This document shows, in pieces, positions 22,536 to 33,310 of a stretch of DNA of 64,000 bases. Position 1 is the stretch's first letter. Each line of letters opens with the position of its first letter. A model generated the notes under the pieces. The model worked only from the letters and a program-made list of their open reading frames with translations. It did no database searches and was not told the origin of the DNA. The stretch is from Humulus lupulus (Eukaryota > Streptophyta > Magnoliopsida > Rosales > Cannabaceae), in NCBI RefSeq assembly GCF_963169125.1, contig NC_084802.1:38524607-38588606 (forward strand). Reading direction: 5' to 3'. The translations under genes and the position numbers were made by a program.

Positions 22536-23420
22536 GTTTATGATAATGTTTCCAAGCACAAGTACTGGGTATATGAGTTACCGTGTATAAATATTTGGCA
22601 GACATGCCCCAAATTAACCAATGTGGTCCCAGGAGGACAATTTTCCTCACCTAGCTTCTATTAACAAATACATGTTGCCTATAATGTTTATGTATAAATA
22701 TTTGACATATGTTATGTCTGAGAATGCATGTTATGACCTTTTGGTGTTTATGCTATGACTAGTTTGATGTTATGTCATGCCAAGTTGATGATAGGCTATG
22801 CCAAGTTTAAATGTTGTATTTTTGACAGTTGGCATGAATGTTAAAACATCAAAGTGTATGTTAGTACAAATTGTTAGTGTTATGAGAATGGGAAAGATAG
22901 ATGAATAGTAAGAGTTGAGTAAATGTTAGAAACTCCTTTGAAATGCTGCAACTTTGTATGAACCAAGGAAGTTATGATTTTATGTTAGTTTCTAAAGTGG
23001 TTATGATTATTCTAATGTTCTATTTGAATGCTTGTACTTCCTTATTAGGCTCTCTATCTCACCCCTGTACTTTCTCTTTAGTTGCAGGTGTTAGTTGAAT
23101 GCATACTTTTGAGGACAATGAGTTGAAGCCCATCCAGATGAAGTGTGTATGTTGTGGGAGCCCTATGAACTAGAAATCGATCAAGAATGCAACAAGTTTC
23201 TTTTCTATTTCATTTTTTTTAAATAAGTACGATATCATCTTAGAAATGTAATTAGGATTTGAAATTCATGCATTATGTTATATTAAGTGTTTTACTTAAA
23301 CATGGATCCAGTATTTTCTGCATGTTTTATTATTAAGGAGATATTGGTAAAATTGGCATTTTGTTGTGAATTATGTCAAACTATGTATTTTTTAAAAGAT
23401 AGAATATTTAGGGCGTTACA
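22536..23420 (+). repeat. LTR fragment, family C copy 1
   Basis: The segment ends TTTAGGGCGTTACA at 23420. Its sequence (ACCAATGTGGTCCCAGGAGGAC near 22620) aligns with a second fragment at 43147-43728 that ends in GGGTGTTACA. The left part is missing because E2 abuts it. It holds the shared GTTGCAGGTG module at about 23081-23090. Confidence 0.7.
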
Positions 23421-23476
23421 AGAACGAAATTGGTAATGATCAAAACGAAACTGATAATATTTATTATGATGGTATT

Positions 23477-25615
23477 TTTTGGGTTCTATGCCCTTATAAA
23501 ACAACATTTCTTATGTAACTCATTTGATTATCAATAAAGTAGTAGAAATTAGCTTTCATCAATCAATTGCATTGCTTGCTTGTTTTATTACATGATTAAT
23601 TTCTTAATATGCAAACATCTATAAAATCATAAACATATGGACAGTTACACTTGTAGTGACTAGGTCATAGTGGATTAAAAATATAATTATATGTTCAAAA
23701 GAATTAGTCCTAAGATTAAATCAGTGCACATGATTTTCACTGATTTGTTATTCTACGATAAGTTCTACTAACACAATGGTGTGATGTCTTATCCAAGACA
23801 TTGGCCAAGTAGATATAATCGAATGTCTTCTATTACATTGGACTAAGACCGGCATTGATTATCGATAGATAAGTAAGTACCGTTATTATCGAATCTAATC
23901 AATATCACAACGTTATCCATAAAACAAGTCAATCATAATTTAGACTAATGATATTTCTATTAATTATGTTATATGAATCTTTTGACTTGTTCATTAAAAG
24001 CTTACCCTACGGTATAGCCTATACTTACATCTTGGAAATTCAATAGTGTAATGGAATGAGATTATCCACATAGATATGAAATCTATAGCATATGTATATG
24101 AAGTGAAAATATGATTTCCTTAATAGCTTAGCTCAAGTGATTAAATGATTGAGATCTCATTTCTGTGATTAAGTTCACATATTTATCATCTATATGGAAC
24201 TTAGTGGAAGTTAAGGATAAAATACGTATGAGAGTAAAATGGTAATTGTCACCCAGCTCATTAGTAAGTCATCAATAGATGATCGATAGAAAATAATGGT
24301 TATAATAATGGATAACATATTTATATTATGGAAAATACGTTCTATGAATTCAAGAGTTCAATTCCAAGTCTATAGAGGAGTCGCAAGGAATTAATAAGTT
24401 GTGAGATAATTTATATTATAAATAAACTCATGTGAATTTGTGTTCATGGATCCAAGGTCCACGCGTCGTCTCTGATTAAATCATACCTAATATTCACAAT
24501 AAGTTGATTTAATTATCAACGATAAAAATCTAGTTGACTAGGTTAACGGGAATAAATAATGTAACAATTATTTAATGATATTTACATGAATTAAGAAATT
24601 TCGGATAAAATAAAGATTTTATAATATTATGAGCAAATTTATTAATGACAAAATTGTGTTAAGATTAGTAAATAATATTAAATTTGAGGTTTAAATTATA
24701 AATAGTTAATTAAGGTAAAAATTATAAATAGTTAATTTAAATATGGATGAATAAGGTTGTGCCCTAGGGTGTTGCATATATATACATATAGTGTTATAAC
24801 TAGGGTTAGAGATAATGAAATTAGGGTTGTTCATCAAACCGCCCACACCGCACCACATCAAATCGAAATTTGTGATTTGGAACCCTTCGTGGTGTTGTTG
24901 CAGTTTGCATTTTTTCCAAACCGCGCAGTGTTGTGCAGTTTGCGATTTTGAATTTTATAAATGTGTTTCAAACCGCACCACACCACATCATTATATATAT
25001 TACTTTTATATATTTTTTTTTCAATTTTACTACATTTAAACTTAATGCATATATATTTATATAGTATACTATACACAATGTCAAGAAAAATTATTATGTT
25101 TCATAGGATGCTCACACATATTCTACTTCAATCTAAAGATATTCCTCTTTAATCAAAAGCTTTAATTCTATATGTTTTACGGTCCAATAAAATGGCAAAA
25201 AATTGCACCACTTGGACTGCGAACACCCCTAAATGAAATGAATGATTTAATTGGTAAGTAAATAAGATAATTCAAAACCCATGAAATTCTAACCCTTCTT
25301 GGTCGCCCATATCATCTCACTCTTCCCTATTGTAATTCTATCTTATGTGTTGAGAGCAAGCCCACACTTAGTTGCTTTGATCGAAGATAGACGTGGAGAT
25401 TGTGGTTTTGGTCTAGCGGTTTTGATTGTTGGCAATACCTAGCATTCAGAAAGGACAAAATGTTAGAGAACCAAAAGGGAGGAGCAGTTTTAATTCGACT
25501 GCATATCATGTAAGTAAATTTTATAGTGTTGTTTATTTACGTATAAATTTAGTTCAAGCATAATTCTATGTTTTCTATTTATGTGTTGTTAATATGAAAA
25601 ATAGGAAGCATGCAT
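23477..25615 (+). repeat. Copia-type LTR, copy 2, 3' end lost
   Basis: It starts TTTTGGGTTCTATGCCC and aligns with the copia-type LTR at 4547-8264 through the blocks CTAAGATTAAATCAGTGCAC, GAATTCAAGAGTTCAATTCC and TGTGTTGAGAG. The CCAACA end is absent; E4 begins at 25616. A hAT-type MITE is inserted at 24822. The 56 bp between 23421 and 23476 are unassigned. Confidence 0.75.
24822..25231. mobile_element. hAT-type MITE
   Basis: A 410-bp element has terminal inverted repeats TAGGGTTGTTC and GAACACCCCTA (10 of 11 pairs) and a perfect 8-bp duplication AATGAAAT (24814-24821, 25232-25239). TIR motif and 8-bp duplication are those of hAT elements. Subterminal CCGCACCAC motifs recur on both sides. 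It has no coding capacity, so it was moved by a transposase supplied elsewhere. Confidence 0.92.
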
Positions 25616-26090
25616 TGTAGATGTAAGGACCCAACTATTCTAGACTTTGGACCATTAAAAACTACTATGCTAATCATAAGAAAACGTACATATGAAAACA
25701 TCATAACTTTATTTAAAACTATAATGTTGAATACATAAAAATGGGTTTAGGATATGGGATCCCATTTTTTTAAAAATAAAACATAACATGATCTAAATTA
25801 ATCAATTACAAAACTAAGTGCAGAAAAATACATAGAAAATATGATTTAAAGACTTAAAGACTTCATCCTCTAATCAAACGCTCAGTCCATCGATTCCATC
25901 CAGCCTCAATACATATCCCAAGCTGCCAAGAACCTTTCCTGCCGCCAAAGCTATTTTCTTGCACATATAAACATAAAGGAATGAGCCTAATGCCCAGCAA
26001 GGAAAATCTAACAACATAAATCATATACATAAAATTCATATCATATGCAAAAAACATGTCATAAACATATGTCATATGGCCATTATACTA

Positions 26091-26210
26091 CTTGGGGCTT
26101 GATAACTAATCACGTCATATGCCCATTAGATTTGTGGGGCTTGCTAGCTAAGCAAGTCATATGCCCATAAATTAATTGAGGCTTGTTAGCTATACAAGTC
26201 ATATGCCCAA
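26091..26210 (-). repeat. R-region hairpin array (E3, 3' LTR)
   Basis: Three units of about 40-45 bp start with GGGGCTTG or GAGGCTTG and end in CATATGCCC. Each centre is an inverted repeat: TGAT/ATCA, CTTGCT/AGCAAG (26140-26156) and CTTGT/ACAAG (26182-26198). Different stems around a similar AGCTA-type loop suggest paired evolution. Confidence 0.75.
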
Positions 26211-26727
26211 GTCTATCAACATACATAATATAACATTTCATAACACAACATAACACATCATATAACATATAAAATCCTATCCTATTTTCCTTACCAAATA
26301 TAGCGGTATATGAGAACAGAATCGGGACTTTGGAACACTCCTAAAAACCATAATAGAAAGGTGAGTATACTAACGAAAAGAGATGAAACGAATGAACTAT
26401 ACCATCGAAAAGATACTTACCAAGAATCTTACGTTCAAGATCTTAGATTCCTAACCAAGAATAAAGAATACGAGTTAGGATTTTGAGTAGAAAAACTATA
26501 AGAATAACACAGGAAGGAACTAGAAGAAGGAATACCTTGAATGCTTCTATAACCGAACTACACATCGAAACGAAATATACTATGAACCTTACTTCTCGAG
26601 TGTTTATTAAGCTTATAAGGATAAAGCTTATAACGCCAACCCAAGTGTTTATCACTCTAAAATAACCTAGCAGCTTGCAGACTCTGAACTTAGCTTGATG
26701 AATGAATAAATGGTTGGGTACTAGGTC

Positions 26728-26737
26728 CTATTTATAG
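26728..26737 (-). promoter_or_regulatory. TATA box, E3 3' LTR
   Basis: The sense CTATAAATAG is at the conserved position. In the other E3 LTR (the 5' one, about 34492-34501) it has changed to CTACAAATAG, so the promoter that would drive E3 is probably weakened. Confidence 0.7.
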
Positions 26738-26927
26738 AGTTCAAGAATGAAAAGATCTTTATTTACCTTGAATAAAATAATGGCTTTTTAATTGAAAAAT
26801 ATTTGAATAATCGTTAAGCAGAGGCTGAAGACTCGGTCAAAATGATTTTGGACTTATCAAGAGGTTAAAGAATAAATTAAGCTCGGTTTCAAAAGCATTC
26901 AAAAATCATGCACATGAGCCGATATAT

Positions 26928-27055
26928 CGCCCCTAGTAGGCGATATATCGCCTGGGCTAATATGCCTGAGGCTCATCGAGGTGACCATGCAAAGTTACGT
27001 GCTTTTCGTATCCCTGTATGGCGATATATCGCCCCCTAGTGCTGCAATATATCGG
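26928..27055 (-). promoter_or_regulatory. GATATATC palindrome cluster, E3 3' LTR
   Basis: Four sites come in two close pairs: CCGATATATCGCCC and GGCGATATATCGCC (26939-26952), then GGCGATATATCGCC (27020-27033) and CAATATATCGGC. They lie upstream of the TATA box in sense. The role is unknown; candidate protein-binding sites. Confidence 0.6.
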
Positions 27056-27494
27056 CATACGCTGAAATATTATACACGTAATTTCACATTTTCAGCCTAA
27101 TTTGAATTGAGTAAACAGCCTTGACTAAGTCCTCTAACGATTTCAAAGCTGCTGGCAGACCCTAGGATATTCAAATATTACTCTTATTAAATTTATTCCT
27201 CAAAATACTTAACTTTTCATTAAACATACACATGACAAGTGTCATTTCCTTATTGGGTTTATCTAAACCTTATATTATAATAAATATCACCTTCATAATC
27301 AGTCATATTAATTAAACCTTAGGTTATAATTAACATTCTTAAACTATAGGTTAAACTTATAAAATCTACAAGTGTTGCTACGAGTGTCCAACTAAATCCC
27401 GTTCTGAACCAAAATCCACAGTCAAAAAATACTACAACTATTACCATTATACTACTACTATTTAAGTAGCTAAGTAAAGTTCTTGGACTCTACA

Positions 27495-27507
27495 ATTCTC
27501 CCCTACT
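27495..27507 (-). other. Polypurine tract of E3
   Basis: The sense AGTAGGGGAGAAT abuts the 3' LTR and would prime plus-strand DNA synthesis. Confidence 0.85.
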
Positions 27508-27530
27508 AAAAAGAATTTCGTCCTCGAAAT

Positions 27531-29166
27531 TTACTTACCAAATAACTCCGGATACCGGCCTTGCATGTCCTCCTCCAACTCCCACGTTGCCTCTCGTTCA
27601 GAACTATTACTGCATAGGACTTTGACTATAGGAATGCTCTTGGACCGTAACTGCTTCATCCCTCTATCCAGGATGCTAACCGGTCGTTCCTCGTAACTCA
27701 AGTCTTTCTGGAGTGCTTTCGTATCATACGTGTGGACGTGAGGTGGGTCTGACACATACTTGCGTAGCATTGAGATGTGGAACACGTTGTGACTATCTGC
27801 TAGTGCTGGCAGTGGGGCTAGTCTATACGCAACTGCTCCCACTTTTTCCAATATCAAAAAAAGGACTAAGCTTTCCTTTCTTCCCAAACCACTTTACCCC
27901 TTTCATAGGAGATATCTTCAAGAAGACTGGATCTCCGACTTTGAATTCCACATCGCGTCGCTTGGCATCCGCATAGCTTTTCTGACGGCTTTGAGCAGCA
28001 TGCATACGCTGTCTAATAAGCACTACTGCTTCTTGAGCTTTTCTAATAGCTTCGGGATCTAGAAGCTGCCTTTCTCCTACCTCTTCCCAATGCAATGTTG
28101 ATCGACATCTTCTTCGATATAGCAACTCATAAGGTGCCACCCCGATCGTTGACTGGTAGCTATTGTTGTAGGAGAACTCTATCAGCGGCAAGTACTTATA
28201 CCATGATCCTCCGAAATCAAGTACACAAGCGCGCAACATATCTTCTAAAATCTGAATCGTACGCTCGGACTGCCCGTCTGTCTAAGGATGAAAAGTTGTA
28301 CTAAGACTTAACTTAGTACCCATAGCTTGCTGTAAACTTCCCCAAAATCTCGATGTGAACACCAATCCTTTATCCGACACTATTTTCTTGGGGATTCCAT
28401 GCAACCATACTATCTCTTGGACATAGATGTCTGCATATCGGTCCGCCATGTATGAATTCTTAATAGGCAGGAAATGAAACGACTTGGTTAGTCTATCTAT
28501 TACTATCCAAGCGGAATCATGCTGCTTAGTCGTTCTTGGCAAACCTATCACGAAGTCCATAGCTATATCGTCCCTTTTCCATTCTGGTACGCTAAGCGGT
28601 TGCAATAAGCCTGCAGGCCGCTGATGCTCTACTTTCACTTGCTGGCATACTAGACACTTAGACACAAATTCCGCTATATCCTTTTTCATCTCTGGCCACC
28701 AATAGATTTCTTTGACGTCATGCGTCATCTTGGTTGACCCTGGGTGAACTGAGTACGGGGTACTGTGCGCTTCCTCTAGAATCGTCCTCTTAATCCTTTG
28801 ATCATTTGGCACGCATACCCGATCCTTATATCTCAATAAACCTTGACTAGATATTGAGAAATCTGTGATCTTGGCTTCTCTGACTGCATCCATGTGTGTC
28901 GCTAGTGTGTCGTCCTGTTCTTGCCCATTCCATATATCTTCTAGCAGATTTGACTGGATAGACAAGTTGGCCAGTTTGCCGACAACTTCTTCTATTCTGG
29001 CATTGATCAGCTCCTGCTGTAGTGGCTTTTCTTGTCCGGCTAATGCTGCTAAACTTCTATAACTTCTCCTATTTAGCGCATCGGCAACTACGTTTGCCTT
29101 TCCCGGGTGGTATAGGATTTCGCAGTTGTAATCCTTCACTAACTCTAACCACCTGCACTGCCTCAT
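27531..29166 (-). pseudogene. E3 RNase H end, integrase and chromodomain
   Basis: A 294-codon open piece (28282-29166) holds the RNase H/integrase junction ([15 protein letters not shown]) and the HHCC zinc finger ([19 protein letters not shown]). It also holds the first two catalytic Asp (AMDFVIGLP at about 28555; SDKG at about 28375). A TAG at about 28284 replaces Gln of the HPQTDGQSE block; the Glu codon itself follows intact. Pieces 27823-28239 and 27531-27887 overlap through a frameshift near 27850. The last piece carries the chromodomain-like tail (YDTKALQKDLSYEERPVSIL to ATWELEEDM) ending YPELFGK-TAA at 27531. It has the expected length and order for Tekay but is interrupted at least twice. 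Confidence 0.9.
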
Positions 29167-30904
29167 GTTGAGCTCCTTCTGAGTAAAGAAGTACTTTAAA
29201 CTTTTGTTGTCCGTATAAATCTCGCACAGTTCTCCATAAAGATAATGGCGCTAGATTTTCAACGCAAAGACCACTACTGCCAACTCCATATCATGTGTTG
29301 GATAGCGTTGCTAGTACTCCTTCAGCTGTCGTGAGGCATAGGCTATCACCTTGTCTTTCTGCATCAACATGCAACCCAACCCTTGCTTCGATACATTGCA
29401 GTAGACTACGAGCTTATCGTTGGGTGTCATTACATAGAGTACTGGTGCTGAGCAAAGCTTATCCTTCAGCAACTGGAATCTTTCTTCGCATCTATCAATC
29501 CAGTTGAATCTATGTTGTTTCCGAGTCAGGTTGGTGAGCAGAGTGGCTATCTTAGAAAAGCCCTCTACGAACCTCCTATAATACCCTGCTAACCCCAGAA
29601 AGCTTCTTACTTCTGATGCGTTCTTTGGTCTTGGCCAATCCTTCACGGCCTCTACCTTTGATGGATCTACTAGAACTCCGTCTTTCGATATAATGTGCCC
29701 GAGGAACGCCACTTGCGAAAGCCAAAACTCGCATTTCTTGAACTTGGCATAGAGTTGATGCTCCTTTAGTCGTGACAAAATCAACCTCAAATGTTCCTTG
29801 TGCTCTACTTCATCGTTAGAGTATACTAAGATGTAGTCGATGAACACTACGACGAATTTATCTAAGTAGTCCTTGAAGACCCTATTCATCAAGTCCATAA
29901 ACGTGGCTGGTGCATTGGTAAGACCAAAATACATAACTAAGAACTCGTAATGTCCATAACGAGTTCTAAAGGTTGTCTTAGGAATATCTTCTCCCTTTAC
30001 CTTGAGCTGATGATACCCGGACCATAAATCAATCTTTGAAAATACAGCCACGCCTCGGAGTTGATCAAACAAGTGGTCGATCCGGGGTAGCGAGTACTTA
30101 TTCTTAATCGTTACCTTGTTCAGCTCGCGATAGTCTATACACATCCACATGCTTCCTTCCTTTTTCTTCACGAATAGCACCGGTGCTCCCCATGGTGAAT
30201 GGCTTGGCCTAATAAAACCCAAGTCTAGGACTTCTTGTAGCTGCGTCTTTAACTCCTTGAGTTTCGTAGGTGCCATCTGGTATGGTGCCTTGGAAATAGG
30301 CTCGGTGCCCGGTACTAATTCTATCGTGAAGTCAATTTCCCGAGTCGGTGGCAATCCTTGCAAGACATCGTGAAATACCTCTGGGAATTCTCTTACAATA
30401 CGGACATCTCCAACCTTAAGTGGTGTCTCCTTTACCACATCTGTGATGCTGGCTAAGAACGCTTGACATCCTTTTTCCATCATTCTTTGAGCTTTGAGAG
30501 ATGATACTAACGGGGTGCGTAATCTTGAAGCTTGTCCCATGAAGCATAGTTTCTGGCCGTCAGGAGTCTCGAACATCACCTTCTTGTGTTTGCAGTCGAT
30601 GGTTGCGCCATGTTGTGCTATCCAGTCCATGCCTAGTATCACATCATAGTCCTTGATCTCCAGTTCTATCAGGTCTCCTTCTAGTTCTATGTCCTTAATC
30701 TTGATCGGTACGCCTCGTACTATCCATGATGATAGAACTACTTTTCCCGAAGGCAACTCGGTTACAAACCTAGTTCTAAATCTTTCACAAGGTTTGTCTA
30801 GTTTTTCTATCATTCCTAACGAGATATACGAATGAGTGGCTCCCAAATCAAATAATATTGAACATATATTATTGAGGATAGAAACCTGACCTGTGACCAC
30901 CTTA
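29167..30904 (-). pseudogene. E3 protease, reverse transcriptase and RNase H
   Basis: The longest open frame of the window (529 codons, 29311-30900) spans protease, reverse transcriptase and the start of RNase H without a stop. It is still enzymatically dead. The protease D-S-G is D-L-G (DLGATHSY near 30840). The catalytic FIDD of reverse transcriptase is FIDY (about 29840). The RNase H Asp in the YCDAS block is Asn (about 29397). Normal landmarks are present: [64 protein letters not shown] stop after KEY at 29311-29313 closes the frame within RNase H. Confidence 0.92.
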
Positions 30905-32166
30905 TTGCTAGCATCAGCCTCTCCTTAGGTTTATGCAAAAGCCCTAGCAGGAACCATCTTGTCGTCTTTCTTCTCTTCTGGCTTGCACTGAGGACAATCT
31001 CTTTTCCGATGTCCTTCCTGACCACGGTTATAACATTCATTGGTGTTTCCGCGGCATTCACCAGGATGTTTCTTCTAACACTTAGCACATGGTGAGTATT
31101 CCACATAACCCGATCTATTTCTTCCATTATTTGTCTGTGCCCTCTTATCGCTATCAGATTGCATATTATCCAGATGCCTTCTTTTCTGACCATTACTGTT
31201 GTTGTTGCCGGACTGATTGTTGTTGTTGTTGTGGTGGTTGTTGTTCTGACTAGTCTGAGGTTGATTCTGTTGTCTAGGCTCAGGCTTACTGGATTCTTCT
31301 TTATTAACATTAGCCTGTAGCCTTTCTACTTCTATTGTTGTCTCTAGTACGTTGGCATAAGTAGTATTTCTTGGGTTTGCTAGCTTAACCCCTAGCTCGA
31401 TCTTTGGTCAAAGTCCTCTAACGAACTTAGACACCCTCAGATAGTCAGTTGGAACCATTTCCGGTGCAAACTTAGCTAATCGGTCGAACTACCGAGCATA
31501 CTCTGCCAGTGATAAATTCCCTTGCTTCAAGCCAGCGAACTCCTCAACTCTTGAAACGAGTACAGCCGAATTGTAATACTTCTTGTGGAACAGCTCCACA
31601 AATTGAGTCCATGTCATGGTGGCAACGTCATGCGATTGTTGGACCAAGTCCCATCATATTCTGGCATCCTTCTTGAGCAAAGACGAGACGCAGGATATAC
31701 GGTCCGCGTTACTGAGATTCATGTGCGTCAGAATTGGCTCCACATTCCTTAGCCACTCTTCTGCCTCAAAAGGGTTTGCAGTCCCTTCGAAGTTTAGAGA
31801 GTGCTGCTTGCGGAACCTCTCATAAAATGGCTCCATGTGCTGTACTAGATACGACGTGTAATTCGCCACTGGTCATCCCCCATATGGACCAACTTGTTGG
31901 GGTGCTGAGGCCATTTGTTGTGGCTGCGGCTGCGGTGGAGGCTGAGGTTGAGTCTAGGGCTGAGCCTGTTGTCGATGTTGCTGCAATAGCTCCTCGACTT
32001 GTTGTCGCAGTCTAGCGATCTCCGCAGTGTTGTCAGCAGGTGGTGTCAGCGCGTTGCGGCTGGCAGTACCACGCACTGCCCTTCTGCGAACTGGGGGGGC
32101 TTCATTATTTACTGGAGCAGCGATGGAGGCATTTCCGTTGGTGCGTGCAGATCTTCAGAGCGACAT
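30905..32166 (-). pseudogene. E3 gag relic
   Basis: The ATG at 32166 is aligned with E4 and E5. Domains in order: Arg/Ala-rich N-terminus, LRQQVEELLQQ, Gln/Pro stretch, capsid core (NFEGTANPFEAEEWLRNVEPI at about 31730-31795; ELFHKKYYNSAV), an Asn/His-rich linker, and the nucleocapsid knuckle near 31000-31045. The knuckle reads CYNRGQEGHRKRDC: the second Cys is Arg. At least eight stops are visible, including TGA at codon 4 (CGA to TGA), TAG at about 31952, TGA at about 31880 and 31656, TAG at about 31490 and TGA at 31408-31410. Most fit C-to-T or G-to-A changes. The 31408 stop is shared with E4. Confidence 0.9.
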
Positions 32167-32175
32167 CACAGCAGA

Positions 32176-32206
32176 GTTCTAACAGTTGAAAGAAACATGT
32201 TAGAAC
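32176..32206 (-). other. Gag-proximal hairpin H2 (E3)
   Basis: A 9-bp perfect inverted repeat, GTTCTAACA/TGTTAGAAC, lies 10 nt before the gag ATG, as in E2 and E5. Confidence 0.75.
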
Positions 32207-32425
32207 TTTACCTAATAGGCTCTAAGGCAAAACTTATTCTAAAACAAACATATCTCGGACCTATTGATTATGAATTCTTATGAAAATTATATAAGTCTTC
32301 TTTATTATTAGAGTGGGTTTCTATATTTAGAAAAACAAGCCATCTTTATTTTCTAAGTCTATTTCTATTCATCCTATATGACTTAATTCTCAGTCTCGAA
32401 ACTCATCTTTGTTCCAAAGTTAACC

Positions 32426-32490
32426 ATATTGAGGGAGGGCTGGGATCAGTAAAATCGTTCCCACTACTATGGCCCCCTAACTCTCAATAT
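32426..32490 (-). other. Leader hairpin H1 (E3)
   Basis: Outer arms ATATTGAG/CTCAATAT (8 of 8) enclose inner arms TGGGA/TCCCA (32459-32463, 32441-32445). They lie in a block conserved between all four gag leaders. Confidence 0.7.
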
Positions 32491-32690
32491 AGAAACTTGG
32501 TTCATTGATTTGAATCCACCCTCACCGAACTTAGTCATTATTTATTTATTTATTATTTATTACGATTGCAAAATAAAAATCAAACTCATACATGATAACA
32601 AAATAACATGATATTAATTTGGAAAAGAGTTTTCACTAATTATAACTATAAAACAAACAATAAATAAAACAAACAATGAAACTAACTATT

Positions 32691-33158
32691 CTAAAAATCA
32701 GGATCTTCTATATCCGATCCTACATCTAGCATATCATCATCTAACTCTTCATAGTCTTCATTATCATGTGCCTCAAAATGTCCTCGAGGAAGGTTCTTAA
32801 AAATCCTATGCTTTTGCTCATTTGTAAACTGAAATTCTGATTTTGAAGTGAACCTAATTAAGAGAAAATAATATCGCATTGCTACTGGCAGTTCATCTTC
32901 ATCATCCATTGTTTCCCATATTTCCTCTAAGGCTGCAATTACGGGATAAAATTCTCTAAATAGTCTAATTACTAAAATGTATTGCTCCGTTGCTCTCATC
33001 ATGATCTGCTTAGATTCTTGAAGGTGACCTATTTCTCTGTGGAACAAAAGTAGTCTCCGGGTGATTCTCTCTAGTGCTCCTACAGTGTTTCTCGGTTCTC
33101 TTATTCTCTTTAAAGCCTTAATTGCTCGGATATCCTCATAGGTTAATGCTCCGTTCAT
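32691..33158 (-). CDS. Extra leader ORF of E3, 155 aa, unknown function
   Basis: An intact ATG-to-TAG frame of 155 codons lies between primer site (138 nt upstream) and gag (525 nt downstream). The predicted protein is rich in Lys/Arg/Ile/Leu in its N-terminal 90 residues, probably helical: IKALKRIRE, GALERITRRLLLF, SKQIMMRATEQYILVIRLF. A YYFLLIRFTSKSEFQFTNEQ stretch follows, then an acidic C-terminus (about residues 128-155) ending SDIEDPDF. It has no signal peptide, no membrane segment and no motif I recognise. E5 codes the same length without gaps. It stays open although the adjacent gag has at least eight stops. Possible roles are an accessory factor or a regulator of gag translation, both inference. 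Confidence 0.8.
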   Translation of the reverse strand: MNGALTYEDIRAIKALKRIREPRNTVGALERITRRLLLFHREIGHLQESKQIMMRATEQYILVIRLFREFYPVIAALEEIWETMDDEDELPVAMRYYFLLIRFTSKSEFQFTNEQKHRIFKNLPRGHFEAHDNEDYEELDDDMLDVGSDIEDPDF

Positions 33159-33227
33159 ACTTAACTGAAAACATAAATGTTAAAATCGTTAGCTATACAT
33201 ATAAACATAATACCTATTACGTAAACA

Positions 33228-33233
33228 CTTACT
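33228..33233 (-). promoter_or_regulatory. Candidate 5' splice site before leader ORF (E3)
   Basis: The sense CCAA-GTAAGT lies between primer site and leader ORF. The same GTAAGT is at the same place in E5 (60267-60272) and E2 (18014-18019). If used, splicing could remove the leader ORF from a gag mRNA. Inference only. Confidence 0.4.
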
Positions 33234-33296
33234 TGGTGGTCAGATTCAGAGCTTTGAGTGTGTGTATCGAGGAGAACTTCATGTGAATGAATCGTT

Positions 33297-33308
33297 TCTT
33301 TGATAACA
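33297..33308 (-). other. Primer binding site of E3, mutated
   Basis: Sense TGTTATCAAAGA replaces TGGTATCAGAGC: three changes against the initiator-Met tRNA complement seen in E5. Priming would be impaired. Confidence 0.75.
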
Positions 33309-33310
33309 AC

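Larger units (their letters stand above)
25622..27494 (-). repeat. 3' LTR of E3
   Basis: 1873 bp, TGTAAGGACCC to GGACTCTACA on the plus strand. It contains the hairpin array 26091-26210, a TATA box and the GATATATC palindromes at 26928-26952 and 27020-27055. Confidence 0.95.

Noticed and set aside
26091..26210. CRISPR-like array from regularly spaced repeats
   Set aside because: Plant LTR context, only 2-3 units, and the units are hairpin repeats without unique spacers.
29311..30900. 529-codon frame as a functional polymerase gene
   Set aside because: Protease DSG is DLG, RT FIDD is FIDY, and the RNase H Asp is Asn; it is only structurally open.
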